Shown here: piece by piece, positions 1 through 8,250 of the stretch
How the letters are laid out: each line of letters starts with the position of its first letter
Position numbering within the stretch: the stretch's first letter is position 1
Origin: JAHCHG01 sp965214585
Lineage (GTDB): Bacteria; Acidobacteriota; Blastocatellia; Pyrinomonadales; Pyrinomonadaceae
Length of the DNA stretch: 64,000 bases
Assembly (NCBI GenBank): GCA_965214585.1
Contig: OZ243957.1
Coordinates: 1,240,001 to 1,304,000, forward strand
Direction: 5' to 3'
The notes under the pieces: model-generated
Told to the model about the DNA's origin: nothing
Databases searched by the model: none
The model's input: only the letters and a program-made list of their open reading frames with translations
Translations under genes and position numbers: made by a program

Positions 1-454
1 GCAAGGCTCGACGTGGCGCATTCCGTTTGACGGGCAGAATCTCTATGTGACGGTTAATCACGACGGAAACTGCGTATTGGAAGTTTTCGCCACAGGTCCG
101 ATTTCCGAAGGAGTCGGCTTGCTCGCTTCGCGTATGCTGCGCGGCGGCTTCGGCGTAAAGGAAGTTTCGAGAAGTCTGAACAAAGTAACCGGAACGCACG
201 CCGTCTGGTTTAACGAAAGACTTTTGTCTTCGCCCGAACAAGCGATTGCCGAGTGTCTTTTATTAACGCAGAGAAGACTGCAAAATCTGCCGTGTTCCGA
301 ACGGGCGATGAGCAAAATGGACGCAGAGCCGACTGCCGACGATCAATCGAATATGTCGAGTATGATCGGCGAATGTCCCGAATGCAAAGGGCAGCTTGAA
401 CACGCTTCCGGCTGCGATTTCTGCCGCGATTGCGGTTACTCGAAATGTAAGTGA
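1..454 (+). CDS. nrdJ: Vitamin B12-dependent ribonucleotide reductase, C-terminal part (gene enters from left edge)
   Basis: The frame is open from base 2, so this is the 3' end of a gene that begins outside the window; the GTG at 47 is internal. The visible 150 residues cover the end of the catalytic domain (segment with SEGVGLLASRMLRGGF and GTHAVWFNERLLSSPEQA) and a C-terminal zinc-ribbon tail with paired cysteines, CPEC and CDFCRDCG. That cysteine tail is typical of adenosylcobalamin-dependent (class II) reductases, which make deoxyribonucleotides without oxygen dependence; the tail is thought to re-reduce the active-site disulfide. A hairpin terminator follows. Family assignment rests on the C-terminal region only. 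Confidence 0.8.
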   Translation, partial: QGSTWRIPFDGQNLYVTVNHDGNCVLEVFATGPISEGVGLLASRMLRGGFGVKEVSRSLNKVTGTHAVWFNERLLSSPEQAIAECLLLTQRRLQNLPCSERAMSKMDAEPTADDQSNMSSMIGECPECKGQLEHASGCDFCRDCGYSKCK

Positions 455-503
455 GAATTGTTCATTGATAATCTGCAAAATAATGTGATTTTCGGAAAAT
501 GAG

Positions 504-536
504 AACGGAGCGTAGAGTAAAATCCGCGCTCCGTTT
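504..536 (+). terminator. Intrinsic terminator after nrdJ
   Basis: A 9-bp perfect stem AACGGAGCG / CGCTCCGTT with a 14-base loop is followed by a short T stretch, 50 bases after the nrdJ stop codon. Confidence 0.75.
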
Positions 537-581
537 CAAATTATTGATTTCTCAGCATTTTGAAGTGCTTTATCAAATCGC

Positions 582-694
582 AGGCGGAAACCCGACAGTT
601 ATGGAGGGTGCTGATTAATCGGAAGATTTCAAAACAATGGAATTTTATTCTCGATTTATAAACAGCACCCTCCATAACTGTCGGGTTTCCGCCT
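582..694. repeat. Palindromic dispersed element, family A, copy 1
   Basis: Perfect 32-bp inverted arms (582-613 and 663-694, beginning AGGCGGAAACCCGACAG) enclose 49 unrelated bases. A second copy with nearly the same arms lies at 44564-44702 in another intergenic gap. No ORF inside; looks like a non-autonomous palindromic element. Confidence 0.85.
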
Positions 695-790
695 CTTTGG
701 AATAATTTTAAATGATAATTTATCAATTCGGAATTATGTTACGAAAAAAAGCGAATCAAAATTCAAACTCAATTCCAATATTTAATTGCT

Positions 791-3208
791 CTATTTTTGT
801 ATTTTAAATTTTTTATCGTCAATTTTCACATTGTGCTTGATTTCTCTGACGTAAGTGATAATTTCGCCCATTCCCGGATTGTCGGTTACGGTTTTAAAGG
901 GAATCATCACGCCGTCAACTTTTCTGTAATCGGCATAAGTTTCGCTGATCGGAATTTTTTGCGGCGAAGTGCTTGATGAAACGACGGTTGTTTTCCTCAG
1001 CGGCAAAAATGTTTTGGTCGAAATGTAATAAGTTATGCCGCTTGCCGCTTTCGGTTCGAGCCGGAGAACATAAACTTCTTCGCCGCCGACTTTATCGGTT
1101 TTTACAACTTCCGCGCTTTTTAGTTTTTCCTTTAGATTCAAAAACGAATAAAAATCGCTGCCGAATTTTGCATCTTCAAGACTCGTTCCGGTGTAGATTT
1201 CGTCGCGCGAAAAACTGGTTTTTTCGCCGCCGCTCGTGCCGTCAAAATAATCGTCAATCGTCGCAATTTGTTTGCCGAGCGCGGTTATTTTCATCGAACT
1301 TGCCGACTGGTTTGGAGCTTTTGCATAGCCTGCTGCCGTTGCTTTTAAGCCTTGATTGACAAAATCAATGTCGGCTTTTGTAACTCTCGAAGTCAATTTT
1401 TTCCAGTTTTCCGCGCCGCCAAGGGCGTTCAGAGTTTTCGCCAGAATTTCTTCGGCGGACATTTCCGGTAAATCTGTTTTTTCCGATTTGCCTGTGTATT
1501 TGAAGGAAAATTCGCCTTCCGGCTGAACCAAAATTATTCCAGCAAGTTTTCCGCCCGCGTCGCGTTTTACTTTAACGGCGTAAGAATCGGGCAAATTTGT
1601 CGAACCGAATAAATCTTTTTCCTTTTCAAAAAGCGGATAAGGCGGCTGTGTGCCGACGACGAGCGCGGCTTTTCCGCCAATCTCTTTTATTTCGATTTTG
1701 TTTGCCGGATTTTCCTCCGATTGATACGCGCCGACGAGTTGTTTTGCCGACTCGAATTTTGCCGAATCAGCTTCATCGCTTGCTCCGATTTTCGGCAGAG
1801 TGTAATTTCCCTGCGGCTGTTCGAGCAAAATTTCGTTATCCTTAAAAGTAATAAAAAAGCCGTCGGGCGCGTTTGTCATTTTGTAGCGCGAGCCTTTTTC
1901 TTTTTCCAGAATATATGTCGGCTGATTTGGAACGACGGCGACAAATTTTCCGTCTTCGGTTTTTATCTCGATGTCGAAACCCGCCGCCGCAAAACGATAT
2001 TTTCCAGACGCTTTTTTCATTTCGTCGGAAATTTCCGTGTTGGAATTATCCGTAAATTCGCCGGTCATCGCGTCCCAGATCAGCGGCATAAGTTCATTAC
2101 CCAGACTCGAAGCCGAAACATTTGTCAGCATCACAAAACCGAGGTTTTCTTCGGGCAGAAGCGCGACCATCGAATTAAAACCGTCAATGTTTCCGCCGTG
2201 CTGAACGACTTTTTTGCCCTTCCAATTTTGCAGAAACCAACCCAAACCGTAACTCGAATTTCCGGCAATTTTTTGCTGCGGCGAAATCCATTCGTTAAAA
2301 CTTTTTTCGGAAACGAGCCGTTTGTCGCCGATCTTTCCCGCATCTAAAATGAATTTCAGCCATTTTGTCATATCGTTCGCGCTCGAATTTATCGAACCCG
2401 CCGGCGAAACCGCGCCGATGTCGCGCGTCGGCAAAAGCCGCGTTTGTTTCGTGTCGAAATTGTAATCGTAACCGAGGGAAAAATCTTTAGTTTTTTGCAT
2501 TTCGGCAACGGAAACATTGCTGTTCAGCATTCCGAGCGGCTTCAAAATGTTCTGCGCGACATACGCTTCCCAAGTTTCGTTCTGAACTTCGGCGACGATC
2601 TCGCCCGCCGCCGCATACATTACGTTTTGATACAAAAACTTTTCGCCCAATTTCGCCGTCGGCTTCGCTTCGCCCGCAACTTTTATCGTTTCTTCCCTAG
2701 TTAAATTTCCCGTGATCCAGCCCAAATCCGTGCGATTTAAACCCGACGAATGAGAAAGCAAATTGCGTATTTTTATATTTTTGTTAATTTCGGGATCGTT
2801 TATCTTGAAATACGAAAGATATTTTTGCGGCTGTTCGTCAAGCGAGAGTTTGCCTTCGTCCTGACTCATCAAAACCGAAAGCGCGGTAAACGCTTTGGTC
2901 GCCGAACCGATGGCAAACTGCGTGTCGGCGGTTACGGGAATTTCCTTTTCAAAACTTTTGTAGCCGTAACCTTTTGATAAAACTACGTTTCCATCTTTGA
3001 CGATTGCCAGACTCATTCCCGGAATACCGAGTTCCTTGCGCCTCGCTTCGACTTTCGCTTCGATCTTCGCCAGACGCTTTTGCAAATCGCTTGTCGAAGA
3101 CGCGGTTTTTACGGCAGTTTGCGCGTAAGCGAACTGCGGCAGCGAAATCGTAAAAAGTGAAATCGTCAGAAAAACGGATAAAAACGCGCTGATAAAATTT
3201 TTGTTCAT
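791..3208 (-). CDS. Secreted serine hydrolase of the beta-lactamase/PBP-like family
   Basis: The protein has 805 residues. An N-terminal signal peptide (hydrophobic residues about 8-29, ending YAQ) is followed by a class C beta-lactamase/D-peptidase type domain: SxxK as SATK at 102-105, YxN as YQN at 193-195 and HGG at 337-339. Residues after about 390 hold two related segments (beginning EISDEMKKASGKYRF and ESAKQLVGAYQS) of the type found C-terminal to such domains, then a lipoprotein-localisation-like domain from about 600. The family includes esterases, D-aminopeptidases and peptidoglycan enzymes; the substrate cannot be read from the sequence. It is a single gene, divergent from nothing, and transcribed in the same direction as the cysteine desulfurase 117 bases upstream. 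Confidence 0.85.
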   Translation of the reverse strand: MNKNFISAFLSVFLTISLFTISLPQFAYAQTAVKTASSTSDLQKRLAKIEAKVEARRKELGIPGMSLAIVKDGNVVLSKGYGYKSFEKEIPVTADTQFAIGSATKAFTALSVLMSQDEGKLSLDEQPQKYLSYFKINDPEINKNIKIRNLLSHSSGLNRTDLGWITGNLTREETIKVAGEAKPTAKLGEKFLYQNVMYAAAGEIVAEVQNETWEAYVAQNILKPLGMLNSNVSVAEMQKTKDFSLGYDYNFDTKQTRLLPTRDIGAVSPAGSINSSANDMTKWLKFILDAGKIGDKRLVSEKSFNEWISPQQKIAGNSSYGLGWFLQNWKGKKVVQHGGNIDGFNSMVALLPEENLGFVMLTNVSASSLGNELMPLIWDAMTGEFTDNSNTEISDEMKKASGKYRFAAAGFDIEIKTEDGKFVAVVPNQPTYILEKEKGSRYKMTNAPDGFFITFKDNEILLEQPQGNYTLPKIGASDEADSAKFESAKQLVGAYQSEENPANKIEIKEIGGKAALVVGTQPPYPLFEKEKDLFGSTNLPDSYAVKVKRDAGGKLAGIILVQPEGEFSFKYTGKSEKTDLPEMSAEEILAKTLNALGGAENWKKLTSRVTKADIDFVNQGLKATAAGYAKAPNQSASSMKITALGKQIATIDDYFDGTSGGEKTSFSRDEIYTGTSLEDAKFGSDFYSFLNLKEKLKSAEVVKTDKVGGEEVYVLRLEPKAASGITYYISTKTFLPLRKTTVVSSSTSPQKIPISETYADYRKVDGVMIPFKTVTDNPGMGEIITYVREIKHNVKIDDKKFKIQK

Positions 3209-3288
3209 AATAATTTGATTTGTAAATTCGAGTTGTTCTTCAAAAATGATACGCGGAATTTACCCAAAAAGTTCAATAATCGAAAAAC

Positions 3289-3315
3289 GTATCGCCGGCA
3301 TCTTGGCGGCGATAC
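3289..3315. repeat. Small palindrome related to the MITE core
   Basis: Arms GTATCGCCG / CGGCGATAC (9 bp) around a 9-base loop. The left half matches the inner part of the 181-bp MITE at 12606-12786 (GTATCGCCGGCATCTTG), so this may be a residual fragment of that repeat family, here between two minus-strand genes. Confidence 0.55.
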
Positions 3316-3325
3316 AATTCAGATT

Positions 3326-4471
3326 TCAAAATGATATTTTCTTTAAGTCATTAATAATTTGCGGCATTTTTTCCAAAACAAAGTCAACTTCTTCTTCCGT
3401 ATTGTATCTTCCGAGCGAAAACCGAATCGCGCCCGTCGCCTGCGAATACGGAATTTCCATTGCCTGCAAAACGGGTGAAATCGTAAAGTTTTCCGCGTTG
3501 CACGCCGAGCCTGTCGAAACGCAAATTCCCAAGTTGTTAAGTTTTGCCAAAATCGTTTCGCCGTTGAGATTGCTGAACGAAATATTTGAAGTGTTCGGCA
3601 GTCTTTTTTCCGTGTTCGGCGTTCCGTTTATCCGAGAATTTGGAAATTTTTCTAATATTTCGTTTTCGAGTTTGTTTCTCAAATCGAATATTTTTGTCAT
3701 CGGTTCGAGATTTTTAACCAATTTTGCCGCCGCGCCGATTCCGGCGATTTGATGCACGGCTTGCGTTCCGGCGCGTCTGCCGTTTTCCTGCCCGCCGCCG
3801 ATTTTGAGCGCGGGAATTTCGACGTTTTCCTTTATATAAAGTGCGCCGATTCCTTTCGGAGCGTGAAATTTATGACCGGAAATGCTGAACAAATCTATTT
3901 CGGTTTTCTTTAAATCAACAGCAATTTTTCCAACCGCATTTACGCCGTCAACGTGGAAAACAGCGTCGGAATTTGCCTTGACGATTTCGCCGATTTCACC
4001 GACGGGAAATAAAATTCCGGTTTCGTTGTTGGCAAGCATCACGGAAACGAGCGCGGTTTCGGCTCGTAATTCGTTTTTCAACTCGTCGAGATCAAGAAAT
4101 CCATTCTCATCAACATTCAGCCAAGTAATTTCAAAACCGTTTTGCTCAAGTTTTTCGCACACTTTACGCACAGCTTCGTGTTCGACGCGTGTTGTGATTA
4201 TATGAGTTTTATCTCTGTTCGCTTCGAGCGTTCCGAAAATCGCCCAATTATCGCTTTCCGTTCCGCCGGAAGTGAAAACGATTTCGTCCGCGTTTTTTGC
4301 GCCGAGCAAATCGGCGACTTTTTCGCGCGAATCTTCAATCGCCTTTTTCGATTCGCGTCCGAAACTGTAAGCCGAAGACGGATTGCCGTAAAATTCGGTC
4401 AGAAAAGGCTTCATTGTTTCAAAAACTTCCGGCGCGATTTGTGTCGTCGCGTTATTGTCAAAATAAATCAT
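3326..4471 (-). CDS. Cysteine desulfurase (NifS/IscS-like, PLP-dependent)
   Basis: Full-length protein of 381 residues. It converts cysteine to alanine and passes the sulfur as a persulfide for Fe-S cluster or thio-nucleotide synthesis. The PLP lysine is K201 in SGHKFHAPKG. The catalytic cysteine is C324 in STGSACNAE. The N-terminal FDNNATT and the NNETG at 148-152 are family signatures. The usual HTDAVQ is HVDGVN here. No IscU or IscR gene is next to it, so the partner is unknown. ttcA, a thiolation enzyme that may need its sulfur, lies 33 kb away. Confidence 0.92.
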   Translation of the reverse strand: MIYFDNNATTQIAPEVFETMKPFLTEFYGNPSSAYSFGRESKKAIEDSREKVADLLGAKNADEIVFTSGGTESDNWAIFGTLEANRDKTHIITTRVEHEAVRKVCEKLEQNGFEITWLNVDENGFLDLDELKNELRAETALVSVMLANNETGILFPVGEIGEIVKANSDAVFHVDGVNAVGKIAVDLKKTEIDLFSISGHKFHAPKGIGALYIKENVEIPALKIGGGQENGRRAGTQAVHQIAGIGAAAKLVKNLEPMTKIFDLRNKLENEILEKFPNSRINGTPNTEKRLPNTSNISFSNLNGETILAKLNNLGICVSTGSACNAENFTISPVLQAMEIPYSQATGAIRFSLGRYNTEEEVDFVLEKMPQIINDLKKISF

Positions 4472-4567
4472 AAGATACGGTTAAAAACAAAAGACTAAAA
4501 AATAAAATTAAAAAAATTGTTTTGTAAATTTATCATTTATGGTTTAGCGGTTACAATATAGTAAAAA

Positions 4568-6307
4568 ATGAGAGCGATTCTAAAAATAATTCAGGCGAAC
4601 GGAAACACCAGAGAATTTGCTTTGCTTGGGGGAAATACTTACTCGATTGGCAGGGCAAAAGATAATGATATTGTGCTTGATGACCGCCGGATTTCGCGCC
4701 GCCACGCGCAGATTATCGCCGCCGCCGATGAATTCAAACTCATTGACGGAACTTTTGTCAACGGCGAAATCAAACGCAGCGTTAATCACATATTTGTAAA
4801 CGGGACGCAAGTTTTCGAGAAGGTTTTAGAGGCGAACGATCAGATCGTGATCGGCGAAAGCCGTCTGAATTTTATCGAAGCCGAAGCCGCACCGACGAAA
4901 ACCGAACAGTTTGGCGGCGAAAATCAAGCGAATACTTTGCCGCACTCGCCGCCGCCCGCTGAAAAAACCAAAAAGTCCGAAAAGCCGGCTTCGGGAATTC
5001 ATTATGTTGACCAGCCTCTCGGACATACGCAGATGCTTATTTCCGCGAGCGAGATTATCGGGAAAAGTTCAAAATCTTCGCTCGAAGACACATACGCCGC
5101 GCCGGACGAGATCAAGGAACTTCGCCGCAAAGCGCAGATTCTTGATATGTTTTACGAAATGAGCAAAACGCTTGGCACGGTTTTTGACTTGGAAAAAATA
5201 TTCGAGAAGGCGACGGATTTGATTTTCCGCGCCACGCCCGCCGAACGAGTTGTCGCTCTGCTGGCGGACGAAACTCTGGACGGGAAAATTCTCGAATACA
5301 GTCTTTATCCGATTGCGGTCAGAGGACGCGACGAGGATATGGAAAATATGGCTGAAAATCTTTCGATCAGCCGGACGATCACGCAAAAGGTGATGCGCGA
5401 AAAGGTCGCGCTCCTTTCGCAGGACGCGAAAACCGACGAGCAGTTTCAAGGCGCGGAGTCAATTGTTTCGCAAGGCGTTCGCTCAACGATCTGCGCTCCG
5501 CTGATAACCGAATCGAATGTTCACGGAGTTGTTTACGCGGACAGATTCGATCCTTTTTCCGCTTTTAGTTCCGACGATCTGGAACTAATCAGCGCGGTTG
5601 CGGCGCAAACCGCCGTCACGGTTGAAACTGTAAAGGGACACAAACGGCTGGCGCGTGAAGAAGTCGCCAGAGCGAATTACAGCCGTTTTATGCCCGAATA
5701 CGTCGTAAAACAGTTGCTAGAGAACCCGGATTCGTTTAAACTCGGCGGTATAAATCAGAATATAACGGTTCTTTTCGCAGATATTCGCGGTTTTACGGCG
5801 TTCTCGGAAAAGGAAAGTCCCGAAAAGGTTGTCGGACTTCTGAATCGTTATTTTACAGCGATGAGCGAGATAATATTCGCGCACGGCGGAACATTAGACA
5901 AATATATCGGCGACGGTTTAATGGCACTTTTCGGCGCACCGACGGCAACCGCCCAAGATGCGAAAAACGCTCTGAAAACGGCGGTTACAATGCAGAAACG
6001 ATTGGCAACTTTGAATAGAGAGTTAGAATCTGAAGGTATTAACCGGATTGGAGTCGGCATCGGTCTTCATACGGGTTTAGCGACAATCGGTTATATCGGT
6101 TCAGAACAGCGTTCCGAATATACGGCAATCGGCGATACGGTTAATTTGGCTTCGCGCCTCGAATCAAACGCTCAAAGCGGACAGATTCTCGTCAGCGAAG
6201 CGACGGCGAAAGCGGGCGGCGAATTGTTCGATTTTACTGCCCGTGAACCTTTAAAGGTGAAAAATCGCTTGCAGCCGGTTTCGCTTTTTGAAGTAAACTG
6301 GAGTTAG
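4568..6307 (+). CDS. FHA-GAF-class III adenylate cyclase
   Basis: The 579-residue soluble protein has three modules. An N-terminal FHA domain (about 20-100) shows the phosphothreonine-binding pattern SIGRAKDNDIVL...RRISRRHAQI. A central GAF domain spans about 190-355. A C-terminal class III nucleotide cyclase spans about 396-577. Both metal-binding aspartates are present (D405 in FADIRGF, D449 in YIGDG), as are N526 and R530 in TVNLASRLE. The purine-selecting residues K445 and D523 favour ATP, so cAMP is the likely product. The FHA domain suggests control by Ser/Thr phosphorylation; no kinase gene is nearby. There is no membrane segment. A TACAAT box sits 10 bases before the ATG and no Shine-Dalgarno is visible. 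Confidence 0.88.
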   Translation: MRAILKIIQANGNTREFALLGGNTYSIGRAKDNDIVLDDRRISRRHAQIIAAADEFKLIDGTFVNGEIKRSVNHIFVNGTQVFEKVLEANDQIVIGESRLNFIEAEAAPTKTEQFGGENQANTLPHSPPPAEKTKKSEKPASGIHYVDQPLGHTQMLISASEIIGKSSKSSLEDTYAAPDEIKELRRKAQILDMFYEMSKTLGTVFDLEKIFEKATDLIFRATPAERVVALLADETLDGKILEYSLYPIAVRGRDEDMENMAENLSISRTITQKVMREKVALLSQDAKTDEQFQGAESIVSQGVRSTICAPLITESNVHGVVYADRFDPFSAFSSDDLELISAVAAQTAVTVETVKGHKRLAREEVARANYSRFMPEYVVKQLLENPDSFKLGGINQNITVLFADIRGFTAFSEKESPEKVVGLLNRYFTAMSEIIFAHGGTLDKYIGDGLMALFGAPTATAQDAKNALKTAVTMQKRLATLNRELESEGINRIGVGIGLHTGLATIGYIGSEQRSEYTAIGDTVNLASRLESNAQSGQILVSEATAKAGGELFDFTAREPLKVKNRLQPVSLFEVNWS

Positions 6308-6398
6308 TTTGCGATTAAGCGTTTTTAATTTATCAGACATCTTTCCCGAATCGAGCAATTGATTTTTTTATGTCTGAAATTCAAGGTGGGATACCTCT

Positions 6399-7472
6399 AT
6401 GATGGGAATTACATCACTTAAAAAATTAGTTACCGATTCGATGGCGATTGATATGGGAACGGCGAATACGCTGATCGCGGTCAAAGGGCGGGATATTGTT
6501 CTGGATGAGCCTTCGGTGATCGCCGTCAACGAACCCGATAACGAAATAATCGCTTTCGGGCAGGAAGCGCACGATATGATCGGGCGCGAAGGGCGCGATA
6601 TTGTCGTTTTGTCGCCCTTGAGCGGCGGCGTGATCGCCGATTTCGAGCGCACCAGAAAAATGCTCAAGCATTTTGTCAAAAAAGCGAAAAGCGGCGGCTC
6701 GCAGGTTTCTCTGCAAGCCGTGATGAGTATGAATTCCGACGTTACACACGTCGAACAGCGTGCTTTGATAAACGCGGCGGAAGAAGCACACATCGGCAAA
6801 GTTTATATGATGGAAGAAGGCTTGGCGGCGGCTTTCGGCGCGGGCGTAACCGAGCGCGACAAACGCGCTTCGGCGATTATAGACCTTGGCGCAGGCACAA
6901 CGAATATCGCCATTGTCGCCAGAGGCTCGATTGTCAATTCTCATTCCGAGCGAATCGGCGGCGATCAGATAAATCTCGCTTTAACAAGACACATCCGGCG
7001 GCATCGCGCGTTGCAAATCGGCGCGGAAACGGTGGAAATGATTAAGACGGAATTTGCGACCACTTATCTGCCCGAAAATATACACAAACCGTATATCGTG
7101 CGCGGGCGCGATCTGCAAACCGGAAGTCCGAGCGCAATCGAGATAACAAGCGGCGAAGTTTACCCGATTGTCGAAAGCATCGTCCGCCGCATCGCGCAGA
7201 TTATTGCCGACACTTTAACCGAACTGCGCCCCGAAGTTGCGGCTGACATTTATGATCGCGGAATTATTTTAACCGGCGGCGGTGCGCTTCTGCGCGGACT
7301 CGATCAATATCTTCGTGATTTTGTAAATCTGCCCGTAACCATTGCAGATAATCCGCGTTACGCAACCGTGCGCGGACTTTTAAGTATGTTTGACGAGCCG
7401 AAACTTCTCGAAAGAGTTTCGCGTAACGAACTCGGAATGCTGCAAAACGCCGAAATTCCGTTTGAGGCGTAA
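6399..7472 (+). CDS. mreB: Rod shape-determining protein MreB
   Basis: The protein has 357 residues and is an actin-like ATPase that forms membrane-associated filaments guiding lateral wall synthesis. Visible motifs are phosphate loop 1 (AIDMGTANTLIAV), the VIADFE segment before the helix, phosphate loop 2 (IDLGAGTTNIAIV) and the adenosine loop LTGGGALLRGLDQ. It is slightly longer than the usual 340-350. A Shine-Dalgarno-like AGGTGGG precedes the ATG. mreC, mreD and rodA are not adjacent, so the gene stands alone here. Confidence 0.95.
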   Translation: MMGITSLKKLVTDSMAIDMGTANTLIAVKGRDIVLDEPSVIAVNEPDNEIIAFGQEAHDMIGREGRDIVVLSPLSGGVIADFERTRKMLKHFVKKAKSGGSQVSLQAVMSMNSDVTHVEQRALINAAEEAHIGKVYMMEEGLAAAFGAGVTERDKRASAIIDLGAGTTNIAIVARGSIVNSHSERIGGDQINLALTRHIRRHRALQIGAETVEMIKTEFATTYLPENIHKPYIVRGRDLQTGSPSAIEITSGEVYPIVESIVRRIAQIIADTLTELRPEVAADIYDRGIILTGGGALLRGLDQYLRDFVNLPVTIADNPRYATVRGLLSMFDEPKLLERVSRNELGMLQNAEIPFEA

Positions 7473-7501
7473 GAAGTTTAAGTAATTTAAATAGCATTCG
7501 G

Positions 7502-7774
7502 CTAACGAGTTAAATAAAAGTGTAGAAGTGTGTTAATTGCCGAACTTGGCGTGTTGATCTCCGCATTTATTGTTTGTCGTGCGCCGAGAATGCCGCCCGT
7601 GATTCGCAAGCCTCTTTCTAACATCGGCATCTCTCTGACGTTTCCTTTTTCGTCCGTCTGCGTTAAGTCCTTGCCAACCGTTCCCGCCGCGATGTTGCAG
7701 CTCGATTCGATGCCTAACAGAATCGTCGCGCCGATCTCTGCCGCATTATTGATATATTCTTTTCTGAGTGCTTG
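7502..7774 (-). pseudogene. Decayed partial copy of the EndoU toxin's middle region
   Basis: Directly after the stop codon of the immunity gene the same frame stays open for 90 codons without a start codon and encodes a near copy of the central part of the toxin at 8251-9897 (segments IAAGT-GKD, TQTDEKGN, MPMLERGLRITGG, LGARQTINAEINTPSSA). The copy lacks about 18 residues present in the toxin between two LLG motifs, and ends in unrelated codons after SSAIN. Such toxin-core remnants behind an immunity gene are a hallmark of polymorphic toxin loci, where they can recombine new C-terminal toxins. Confidence 0.85.
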
Positions 7775-7777
7775 AAT

Positions 7778-8236
7778 CTATTTTGAATCACTAACTTCTA
7801 ACGCCTGTAAATAATCATATTCTCCCGCTTTCCATTTTCTCCACCATTCCGCGACTTCCGGCGACATTTCAAGCGAAGGTTTCGGGCGTGCTAAATATTC
7901 TTGTAAAACTTCTTTAGCTTCAGGATGCTCTTGCCAATAGGCTTCGCAAGCCATTGTTAAATATTTCCAAAAAGTTTCAATATCAACAACAACTTCTTCG
8001 TCTAAGTCAATAAACTGCACACTATTCTCAAAACCTTCACCGTGCGAAATCATATATTCGTCGAGTTCGTCTGGAAATATACAGACAGTAATTCCGTGAA
8101 AACCTCTGCCATTTCCTTGTGTTAAATAGTTCACCGTTTTGACAAAATCACTATCAGGTATTGAGTCAAAAAAATTAAACATTGGAAGAAATTCTCTGAT
8201 TTCTTTTTCTTCTAATTTTCGGAATCTTAAAGGCAT
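7778..8236 (-). CDS. Candidate immunity protein to the EndoU toxin
   Basis: A 152-residue acidic, soluble protein encoded 14 bases downstream of the toxin gene on the same strand. It has no signal peptide or membrane segment, is rich in Glu, Asp, Trp and Phe, and contains VVVDIETFWKYL and a C-terminal WWRKWKAGEY. Small acidic proteins in this position typically bind and block the toxin domain in polymorphic-toxin and contact-dependent inhibition systems. I assign the role from position and general properties; it is reminiscent of CdiI-type immunity proteins paired with EndoU toxins, but that match was not tested. Confidence 0.7.
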   Translation of the reverse strand: MPLRFRKLEEKEIREFLPMFNFFDSIPDSDFVKTVNYLTQGNGRGFHGITVCIFPDELDEYMISHGEGFENSVQFIDLDEEVVVDIETFWKYLTMACEAYWQEHPEAKEVLQEYLARPKPSLEMSPEVAEWWRKWKAGEYDYLQALEVSDSK

Positions 8237-8250
8237 CGCGTCTCCTAAAA

